Part shown: in pieces, positions 47,101 to 58,713 of the stretch | How the letters are laid out: the number at the start of each line of letters is the position of its first letter | How positions within the stretch are numbered: position 1 is the stretch's first letter | Source: Conus ventricosus | Taxonomy: Eukaryota > Mollusca > Gastropoda > Neogastropoda > Conidae | DNA length: 64,000 nucleotides | Reading direction: 5' to 3' | Assembly (NCBI GenBank): GCA_018398815.1 | Contig: CM031611.1 | Coordinates: 80,892,375-80,956,374 of the forward strand | Notes under the pieces: model-generated | What the model saw: the letters and a program-made list of their open reading frames with translations, nothing else | What the model was told of the DNA's origin: nothing | Database searches by the model: none | Position numbers and translations under genes: made by a program

Positions 47101-50100
47101 AATAGTTTCTTATGTGAATACTTTGTAAAGTAGCAAATAAAAAGATGAGAATACTTTGTTAACTAGCAAATAAAAAGATGTGAATATCACTTTGAATTTG
47201 TAGCAACCATAGAGTTTGATAAAATTGACGTCAAAATATCGCTAAATCTTAAACAAAAGATAGTTACCAGGTATTTCATGGGACACCAGAAACTGAAAGT
47301 GGCCTTGATTTCCCATATGATGTCGCCAAAAGACAGTGGTCAGGTTTTTCGTTTGACATCAGAAACAGATAGAAGCCTTGTTGTCTCTGTGACCTCGGTA
47401 GCCATCTTGTGCATGTGATCTCAGTGGCTATGTTTTCCTTGTAACTTCCAGTAACTATGTTGTCCTTGTGACCTCAATAGCCATGTTGTCCTTGTGACCT
47501 CAATAGCCATGTTGTCCTTGTGACCTCAGTAGCCATGTTGTCCTTGTGACCTCAGTAGCCATGTTGTCCATGTGACCTCAGTACCCATGTTGTCCATGTG
47601 ACCTCAGTACCCATATTGTCCATGTGACCTTAGTAGCCATCTTGTCCATGTGACCTCAGTAGCCATGTTGTCCTTGTGACCTCAGTAGCCATGTTGTCCT
47701 TGTGACCTCAGTACCCATGTTGTCCATGTGACCTCAGTACCCATGTTGTCCATGTGACCTCAGTACCCATATTGTCCATGTGACCTCAGTAGCCATGTTG
47801 TCCTTGTGACCTCAGTAGCCATGTTGTCCATGTGACCTCAATAGCCATGTTGTCCTTGTAACCTCAATAGCCATGTTGTCCTTGTGACCTCAGTAGCCAT
47901 GTTGTCCATGTGACCTCAATAGCCATGTTGTCCATGTGACCTCAGTAGCCATGTTGTCCTTGTGACCTCAGTAGCTATGTTTTCCTTGTAGCTTCAGTAA
48001 CTATGTTGTCCTTGTGACCTCAATAGCCATGTCCTTGTGACCTCAGTAGCCATGTTGTCCATGTGACCTCAGTAGCCATGCTATTCCTGTGACCTCAGTA
48101 GCCATGTTGTCTCTTTCCTCAGTAGCTGTGTTGTTTCTGTGACATTAGTAGCCATGTTGTCCATGTGACCTCAGTAGCCATGTTGTCCATGTGACCTCAG
48201 TAGCCATGTTGTCCTTGTGACCTCAGTAGCCATGTTGTCCATGTGACCTCAGTAGCCATGTTGTCCATGTGACCTCAGTAGCCATGTTGTCCATGTGCCA
48301 TTAGGAGTCATGTCATCTGTATGACCTCAGTAGCCATGTTGTCCATGTGACCTCAGTAGCCATGTTGTCCATGTGACCTCAGTAGCCATGTTGTCCATGT
48401 GACCTCAGTAGCCATGTTGTCTCTGTCTTCAGTAGCTGTGTTGTTTCTGTGACATTAGTAGTCATGTCATTCATGTGACTGCAGTAGCCATGTTGTCCAT
48501 GTGACCTCAGTGGCCATGTTGTCCATGTGACCTCAGTAGCCATGTTGTCCATGTGACCTCAGTAGCCATGTTGTCCTTGTGACCTCAGTAGCTATGTGAC
48601 CTCAGTAGCTATGTTTTCCTTGTAGCTTTAGTAACTATGTTGTCCTTGTGACCTCAATAGCCATGTTGTCCTTGTGACCTCAATAGCCATGTTGTCCTTG
48701 TGATCTCAGTAGCCATGTTGTCCATGTGACCTAAATAGCCATGTTGTCCATGTGACCTCAGTAGCCATGTTGTCCATGTGACCTCAGTACCCATGTTGTC
48801 CATGTGACCTCAGTAGCCATGTTGTCCATGTGACCTCAGTACATATTGTCCATGTGACCTCAGTAGCCATGTTGTCCATGTGACCTCAGTAGCCATGTTG
48901 TCCTTGTGACCTCAGTAGCCATGTTGTCCATGTGACCTCAGTATCCATGTTGTCCATGTGACATTAGTAGTCATGTCATCATGTGACCTCAGTAGCCATG
49001 TTGTCCATGTGACCTCAGTATCCATGTTGTCCATGTGACATTAGTAGTCATGTCATTCATGTGACCTCAGTAGCCATGTTGTCCATGTGACCTCAGTAGC
49101 CATGTTGTCCATGTGACCTCAGTAGCCATGTTGTCCAGGTGACCTCAGTAGCCATGTTGTCTCTGTCTTCAGTAGCTGTGTTGTTTCTGTGACATTAGTA
49201 GTCATGTCATTCATGTGACTGCAGTAGCCATGTTGTCCATGTGACCTCAGTAGTCATGTCATTCTTATGACCTCAGTAGCCATGTTGTCTTTGTCACAGC
49301 AGTAGTCATGTCATTCATACAACCTCAGTAGCCATGTTGTCTGTCACAGCAGTAGTCATGTCATTCATACGACCTCAGTAGCCATGTTGTCTCTGTCACA
49401 GCAGTAATCATGTCATTCATATGACCTCAGTAGCCATGTTGTCTCTGTCACAGCAGTAGTCATGTCATTTGTATGACCTCAGTAGCCATGTCATCCATGT
49501 GACCTCAGTAGCCATGTTGTCCATGTGACCTCAGTAGCCATGTTGTCCATGTGACCTCAGTAGCCATGTTGTCTCTGTCACAGCAGTAGTCATGTCATTC
49601 ATGTGACCTCAGTAGCCATGTTGTCTCTGTCACAGCAGTAGTCATGTCATTCATGTGACCTCGGTAGCCATGTTGTCTGTCACAGCAGTAGTCATGTCAT
49701 TCATGTGACCTCAGTAGCCATGTTGTCTCTGTCACAGCAGTAGTCATGTCATTCATGTGACCTCAGTAGCCATGTTGTCTCTGTCACAGCAGTAGTCATG
49801 TCATTCATGTGACCTCAGTAGCCATGTTGTCTGTCACAGCAGTAGTCATGTCATTCATGTGACCTCAGTAGCCATGTTGTCTCTGTCACAGCAGTAGTCA
49901 TGTCATTCATGTGACCTCAGTAGCCATGTTGTCTCTGTCACAGCAGTAGTCATGTCATTCATGTGACCTCAGTAGCCATGTTGTCTCTGTCACAGCAGTA
50001 GTCATGTCATTCATGTGACCTCGGTAGCCATGTTGTCTCTGTCACAGCAGTAGTCATGTCATTCATGTGACCTCAGTAGCCATGTTGTCTCTGTCACAGC

Positions 50101-53100
50101 AGTAGTCATGTCATTCATGTGACCTCAGTAGCCATGTTGTCTCTGTCTCAGTAGCCATGTTGTCTCTGTCACAGCAGTAGTCATGTCATTCATGATTCAT
50201 GTGACCTCAGTAGCCATGTTGTCTCTGTCACAGCAGTCGTCATGTCATTCATGATTCATGTGACCTCAGTAGCCATGTTGTCTCTGTCACAGCAGTAGTC
50301 ATGTCATTCATGATTCATGTGACCTCAGTAGCCATGTTGTCTCTGTCACAGCAGTAGTCATGTCATTCATATGGCCTTGACAGCCATGGTATCTCTGCGA
50401 CGTTACTAGCAATACATGGCGCGTTTCGACCTCTTAGGTCTTCTTCAGAAGAGTGAAGAGATCGAAGCTGAGTACCAAATTCGTTCATTTTCATTGTATT
50501 ATTTGTTTGTGTCTTGCCTGAAGGAGACCTAAGAGGTTGAAACGCGTCGTATTTTGTCTTGTGACTCGTTTGTCCACGTTCTCTGGGCGGTTCGCTAACA
50601 TTTATTTAAGATTTCCGCCTGCAGTCGTCTCCCTTTGCAACTAGATCTGTTTAGATTTCCGCCTGCAGTCGTCTCCCTTTGCAACTAGATCTGTTTAGAT
50701 TTCCGCCTGCATTCGTCTCCCTTTGCAACTAGATCTGTTTAGATTTCCGCCTGCAGTCGTCTCCCTTTGCAACTAGATCTGTTTAGATTTCTGCCTGCAG
50801 TCGTCTCCCTTTGCAACTAGATCTGTTACTAGCTGTCATCCATGTGAGCTCAGTGACCTTGTTTTCCAAGAGACCTCAAAAAGGAATCTCTGCCCTGGGC
50901 ATGTGTGTTCAGTCCAAGCCTTGGTGGAGCTGTCGGGCAGCAACGACACAGAAACTCTACGCTTCACTCTTCAGACCCTGGAGCTGCTGGCCATTGAGAA
51001 CGCCCACCTCGTCTGTGGGCAGGTGAGTTTTCTGGTGTCTGAACCAACGGTCTGCAGAGCAGAAAAAAATGAGTGTTATTTGAAGATGAGAAACACTGAC
51101 ATTAGAGGGATGACAGACAGAATGACCCATTTGATTTTTCTGTCTTTCCAGTTCTTTTGTTTGTCGTGGCTGTATGAATGTTGATGAGGCTGTTATTGGT
51201 TATTTCTTTTTTTTTTTCATTGTTTGATTTACTTCTGTTTTCGAATTGAATTTTGAAAGGTTACGATTTTTGTGTAAGTATGATTGGGAAGGCAGAACAG
51301 GTGACAGCTATGACTTATTGTTTTTAATTACAATGTAATAACTGTAGAGGGATATTAATGCTTATTAAATAATAACCATGATATTGATTTTTGTGTGTGT
51401 ATTTTGTTACGTGTTCTTAGTAACTGTGCAGTTTACAGCTGTGAAACCATTGGGTTTTTGATGCTGGATGCAGTAATAACCATCTGATACAGATCTTATG
51501 CACATGGTTTTTTTTGGCTTGGGGATACTTTTATGCGGACAGACCAGCTGATCACAAAAGCGCCTATGCAGCTTGCCAGTCACACAGACAAGCAGGGCAT
51601 GATATGAAACATGTGACCCCTGAACTCTTTATCCCTCTTCCACCCTACAACACCTTGAACTTTTCTCACAGTTGTCCTGTGCATTTCTCTCACAGCTGTG
51701 GTCCTGAGGAGTTCTCTTTCAAAATCCTTGAACTTTTCTCACAGTTGTCCTGTGCATTTCTCTCACAGCTGTGGTCCTGAGGAGTTCTCTTTCAAAATCC
51801 TTGAACTTTTCTCACAGTTGTCCTGTGCATTTCTCTCACAGCTGTGGTCCTGAGGAGTTCTCTTTCAAAATCCTTGAACTTTTCTCACAGTTGTCCTGTG
51901 CATTTCTCTCACAGCTGTGGTCCTGAGGAGTTCTCTTTCAAAATCCTTGAACTTTTCTCACAGTTGTCCTGTGCATTTCTCTCACAGCTGTGGTCCTGAG
52001 GAGTTCTCTTTCAAAATCCTTGAACTTTTCTCACAGTTGTCCTGTGCATTTCTCTCACAGCTGTGGTCCTGAGGAGTTCTCTTTCAAAATCCTTGAACTT
52101 TTCTCACAGTTGTCCTGTGCATTTCTCTCACAGCTGTGGTCCTGAGGAGTTCTCTTTCAAAATCCTTGAACTTTTCTCACAGTTGTCCTGTGCATTTCTC
52201 TCACAGCTGTGGTCCTGAGGAGTTCTCTTTCAAAATCCTTGAACTTTTCTCACAGTTGTCCTGTGCATTTCTCTCACAGCTGTGGTCCTGAGGAGTTCTC
52301 TTTCAAAATCCTTGAACTTTTCTCACAGTTGTCCTGTGCATTTCTCTCACAGCTGTGGTCCTGAGGAGTTCTCTTTCAAAATCCTTGAACTTTTCTCACA
52401 GTTGTCCTGTGCATTTCTCTCACAGCTGTGGTCCTGAGGAGTTCTCTTTCAAAATCCTTGAACTTTTCTCACAGTTGTCCTGTGCATTTCTCTCACAGCT
52501 GTGGTCCTGAGGAGTTCTCTTTCAAAATCCTTGAACTTTTCTCACAGTTGTCCTGTGCATTTCTCTCACAGCTGTGGTCCTGAGGAGTTCTCTTTCAAAA
52601 TCCTTGAACTTTTCTCACAGTTGTCCTGTGCATTTCTCTCACAGCTGTGGTCCTGAGGAGTTCTCTTTCAAAATCCTTGAACTTTTCTCACAGTTGTCCT
52701 GTGCATTTCTCTCACAGCTGTGGTCCTGAGGAGTTCTCTTTCAAAATCCTTGAACTTTTCTCACAGTTGTCCTGTGCATTTCTCTCACAGCTGTGGTCCT
52801 GAGGAGTTCTCTTTCAAAATCCTTGAACTTTTCTCACAGTTGTCCTGTGCATTTCTCTCACAGCTGTGGTCCTGAGGAGTTCTCTTTCAAAATCCTTGAA
52901 CTTTTCTCACAGTTGTCCTGTGCGTTTCTCTCACAGCTGTGGTCCTGAGGAGTTCTCTTTCAAAATCCTTGAACTTTTCTCACAGTTGTCCTGTGCGTTT
53001 CTCTCACAGCTGTGGTCCTGAGGAGTTCTCTTTCAAAATCCTTGAACTTTTCTCACAGTTGTCCTGTGCGTTTCTCTCACAGCTGTGGTCCTGAGGAGTT

Positions 53101-56100
53101 CTCTTTCAAAATCCTTGAACTTTTCTCACAGTTGTCCTGTGCCTTTCTCTCACAGCTGTGGTCCTGAGGAGTTCTCTTTCAAAATCCTTGAACTTTTCTC
53201 ACAGTTGTCCTGTGCCTTTCTCTCACAGCTGTGGTCCTGAGGAGTTCTCTTTCAAAATCCTTGAACTTTTCTCACAGTTGTCCTGTGCCTTTCTCTCACA
53301 GCTGTGGTCCTGAGGAGTTCTCTTTCAAAATCCTTGAACTTTTCTCACAGTTGTCCTGTGCCTTTCTCTCACAGCTGTGGTCCTGAGGAGTTCTCTTTCA
53401 AAATCCTTGAACTTTTCTCACAGTTGTCCTGTGCATTTCTCTCACAGCTGTGGTCCTGAGGAGTTCTCTTTCAAAATCCTTGAACTTTTCTCACAGTTGT
53501 CCTGTGCATTTCTCTCACAGCTGTGGTCCTGAGGAGTTCTCTTTCAAAATCCTTGAACTTTTCTCACAGTTGTCCTGTGCATTTCTCTCACAGCTGTGGT
53601 CCTGAGGAGTTCTCTTTCAAAATCCTTGAACTTTTCTCACAGTTGTCCTGTGCATTTCTCTCACAGCTGTGGTCCTGAGGAGTTCTCTTTCAAAATCCTT
53701 GAACTTTTCTCACAGTTGTCCTGTGCATTTCTCTCACAGCTGTGGTCCTGAGGAGTTCTCTTTCAAAATCCTTGAACTTTTCTCACAGTTGTCCTGTGCA
53801 TTTCTCTCACAGCTGTGGTCCTGAGGAGTTCTCTTTCAAAATCCTTGAACTTTTCTCACAGTTGTCCTGTGCATTTCTCTCACAGCTGTGGTCCTGAGGA
53901 GTTCTCTTTCAAAATCCTTGAACTTTTCTCACAGTTGTCCTGTGCGTTTCTCTCACAGCTGTGGTCCTGAGGAGTTCTCTTTCAAAATCCTTGAACTTTT
54001 CTCACAGTTGTCCTGTGCGTTTCTCTCACAGCTGTGGTCCTGAGGAGTTCTCTTTCAAAATCCTTGAACTTTTCTCACAGTTGTCCTGTGCGTTTCTCTC
54101 ACAGCTGTGGTCCTGAGGAGTTCTCTTTCAAAATCCTTGAACTTTTCTCACAGTTGTCCTGTGCCTTTCTCTCACAGCTGTGGTCCTGAGGAGTTCTCTT
54201 TCAAAATCCTTGAACTTTTCTCACAGTTGTCCTGTGCCTTTCTCTCACAGCTGTGGTCCTGAGGAGTTCTCTTTCAAAATCCTTGAACTTTTCTCACAGT
54301 TGTCCTGTGCCTTTCTCTCACAGCTGTGGTCCTGAGGAGTTCTCTTTCAAAATCCTTGAACTTTTCTCACAGTTGTCCTGTGCCTTTCTCTCACAGCTGT
54401 GGTCCTGAGGAGTTCTCTTTCAAAATCCTTGAACTTTTCTCACAGTTGTCCTGTGCCTTTCTCTCACAGCTGTGGTCCTGAGGAGTTCTCTTTCAAAATC
54501 CTTGAACTTTTCTCACAGTTGTCCTGTGCATTTCTCTCACAGCTGTGGTCCTGAGGAGTTCTCTTTCAAAATCCTTGAACTTTTCTCACAGTTGTCCTGT
54601 GCATTTCTCTCACAGCTGTGGTCCTGAGGAGTTCTCTTTCAAAATCCTTGAACTTTTCTCACAGTTGTCCTGTGCATTTCTCTCACAGCTGTGGTCCTGA
54701 GGAGTTCTCTTTCAAAATCCTTGAACTTTCTCACAGTTGTCCTGTGCATTTCTCTCACAGCTGTGGTCCTGAGGAGTTCTCTTTCAAAATCCAAAGAAGA
54801 TAATGCTTTGTGCCATCGTAGGTGGACGCGTATATGACTTTAGAGCCCAAAGTTGGAAGCACTCAGCAGACATGGCATGGAATGCCCAGCCTACAGGGCA
54901 GGGATGATTCAGCTCTGGAACTTGCTCTTTCTCTCTCTCTGTCTCTCTCTCTCTCTTGGAAAAAGTGAAAGAAAAAATAATTAAGTCTATTGTTTAACTT
55001 ATGTTGTTTTCTTTGTAAAAACAGCACAATATCAGAGTGAGAGTGCCAGTACACCACACATTAGAACATAAACAAACCCAGACACTTTGTATCAAACGCA
55101 AAAACACTAAAATCTGCAAAAATATGTACATTTTTAAAGAACATACAGACTATGCATGGAATGAAAGAGACTGGTTGGAGGGGAAAAAAAAAGGAAAAAA
55201 AAGCTAGTAGTGGAAATTGTTTCTTGTTTTTTTTTCCGATTTTTGGTTTTTTTGCAGATGAAGAGGACAGTGTGAAGCACCAAAAAATGAAGAGGTGGAT
55301 TTTGGCATTAGGAGAAAAAAAAAAAAAAAAAAAAAATCACCACCTTAGGTGCTCCAGTGATCTGATAACTGATGCCACAAAGAAAAGAAAAAGAAAAAAA
55401 AAAAGCTCTGGAACTTGCATCTCAAGCAGGTGCAAGGTGCCAGCAGCGGTCTTCTCTCAGCCGTGGGAAGAATGAAACCTTCGGCCATTAGAGAGGGCAT
55501 GAAAGAACTGCAAACTCTTGAGACATAGGTGGCGCTGCATGCGAAAATTGCGAATGAAAATCATATTCACTAGATTAAGTTTAAATGTCGTCAAGAAAAG
55601 AAAGGAAATTCTGAACAAAATGCAAACAAAACCACACAAAAAAGGGAAGATTTCAATTACCTTCTTCGGTCTTTTGCGACTTTTGAAGATAATATACTGT
55701 GGTGATGGTTGAATTGCTCAGCTTGAGTCTAAACTTATACTAGGGCTGTTGACTTACCCATGATTGGCCATGCTGTGTCATTGATGTGGTTTTTGTGATG
55801 GTCAGCAAGGATGAAGACAGTAGGTGCTGCTGCAGAGCTGTGATGAGATGTGGTGAGATGTGATGAGATGTGGTCATATGTGGTGAGATGTGGTGATATG
55901 TGGTGAGATGTGGTGATGTGTTGTCATATGTGGTGAGATGAGGCTGAAGTGAGTGTGGGCTGACCTGCTGTCTGCCGTGTGTTCAGAAGGACCTGCTGCA
56001 CTCCCTGACCCAGCTTCCCTTCAAGACCATGGACGAACGGCTGTACCTGCTGGCCTCCAAGATCCTCCTCTACTTCGCTGAAAACCCCTCAGTGAGATTG

Positions 56101-57274
56101 GAGTGATCTCCCTTTAGTTAGCCATAAGATACTTGGAAGGCAACTTATCAGTTGATTTATTTAATGATTCTAGGGGGGGGGGGGGGGGGGGGAGTTTGTG
56201 GGTTTGTTTTTTTTTTGTGTGTGCTTCATTTCTTTCCTTCTTTCTTTCTTTCATTCTCTTGTTTGTTTCATGTTTTTGTTATTATGTTTTTCTTTCCTTT
56301 GTTTCTTTCTGTCATAAATGTTTTTGCATTTTGTTCTGATTACTAAGTGGAGCAAGACTTGTTTTTGTATGGATACTGAACATATTCATAGGAAGCTTAG
56401 ACACATGTGCATATTCATCTTACAGAAAACCGAAACAAACATTTACAGTCCAGTTTAGTGGAAGGATGCTGTTCATATTCACATTGTAGAAAACTTGATC
56501 AAATGATGATCATGAAGTTCAATGGATGAATACTTTGTGCACATCTACATTATACAAAAAGTAAACAAAGGTTCATCTTTCAGTACAGTGGAAGGATACT
56601 GTTCATATTCACATCACAGGAACCTCATGCAAATGTTCATCATCAAGTTTGACACAATCAACCATACATATTCACGTACTGGAAAAATGGATCTTTATCA
56701 TATTGATTAGTTATCATTGAGTTATTGCTTTTTAGCTGAAGAGGTTTTTTTAAGATTGAAATTCAGATTTTGATAAACCGGCCATATCATTAGTCATCTG
56801 TGATTCCCCATCCGCTCCCATCTCACCTTTCAACTCAGTCCCTACCCTGCTTTTGCCACCAGTGCTGCTGCCCCAACCCCCCTCCCTTCCCTCCCCCTTT
56901 TCCAGTGCTAACCCATGTTGAACACAGTCATGGGACTCCGATCTTGATGATCAGACAATTTAGCAGGCTTGCCTCTTTGTGTGTGTGTTGTGTGTGCGTG
57001 TGTGTGTGTGTGTGCATGCGTGCGTGTGTCTGTCTGTCTGTCTCCAGACATGTGAGCAGCTGCTTAGACAGAGTCGTTTGCGTGATTCGCTGATGGCCAT
57101 GGTCCGTACCCACAATGCTGTGCTGCAGAAGGTGGTGGTGAAGATGGTGCATTGCATGCTGGAGTCGCCTCCCCTAAGGTGAGTTGCTGACCTGATAGGT
57201 TGGATGTTAATCTTTTTTTTTTATGTCATGGAGGATAGAGCCCAGCATGAGTGTATGCAAGTGTGTGTGTGTGC

Positions 57275-57333
<59 letters not shown>

Positions 57334-57382
57334 TATGTGTATGTGTGCGTTGGTATGTGTGTGTGTGTGTGTGTGCGTGCGC

Positions 57383-57426
<44 letters not shown>

Positions 57427-57452
57427 ATGTGTGCGTGCGTGCGTGTGTTGTG

Positions 57453-57494
<42 letters not shown>

Positions 57495-57520
57495 ATGTGT
57501 GCGTGCGTGCGTGTGTTGTG

Positions 57521-57556
<36 letters not shown>

Positions 57557-58630
57557 CTCGGACTTTAATCATCATCATAATTTTTGTCTGAACATAATAA
57601 TAACACGTATATTAAAACAGATCATGGTGTAGGCTTGAACCACAATTCATGCAGGCCCATATGCAGTGCCTTTATCATCATTTCTTTTTTCAGTCATGGA
57701 CATACGTCGCAATGCCATGTCGATCATCACTGCAGAGCATTTGACTGGGGCGTAGTTTACACAAGCTGAAGTCTCCTATAGTTGTTCTGTTGATTTTAGT
57801 CTCAGCAGTGTGTATGTGGAGGAGCTGACCAGTAAATTTGTTTCATCCTTGATCATTCTGCATGCTGTGCGTTTTTTCTGCTTTCTCTTGGTGTGTTTGT
57901 GTATCTGCCCCAATATATACACAGAACTACGTCACGAGTGCTGGCACAAAATTGGTAGAGTTCATATGTCTTAGTTTAAAGTTTTGTTTGTGTTTATTAT
58001 GACTGTTCTTGTGAGTACTGCTACATTTTTTAATGTAAAATATAATCTTAAAGTATATTTTGGGTGTTTGTTGTTTTTTTATTTGAATTATAATCTGAAA
58101 GTATGTTTTTGTTCAAGAAATCTATGGACTTGGATTCTGATTTTTCATGACATTTTTTGTTCTCATGATGCTAAGGGTTTATTGATCATTCCAGATTTGA
58201 TTCATTCTTGTTTATGCAAAGCATTTCAGATCAGTTCAGTAATGGGTGGTTAGATATATCAGTATTTTGAAGCATTCTGTTATATATCTGTTTGAAGTAC
58301 GACATATTGTCTGTTTTCTTATGTGCTCCATTTATTGTTTGCAGACAGACTGATAGGGAAACGACCAAGCTCGGTTAATGTTGGAAGATTCATTGCGGTT
58401 TTGTTTAAGCATAGAAGATTCTTGCAGAATAGTCTGTGTATTTTTTACATAAAGGAATGCTCTAGACAGACCCTGTTGTAAGAAGGTGGGAATATGTAAT
58501 CTGTTCATTTCGTGATCCCTGAAAAGCAACCATACTTCAGCCTTATAGGTTGATCTTAGTGTGATCAGCACATCGTATAGGTATCATATGTGTGTGAGTA
58601 TGTGTGTGTATGTGTGTTTGTGTTTGCGCC

Positions 58631-58713
<83 letters not shown>

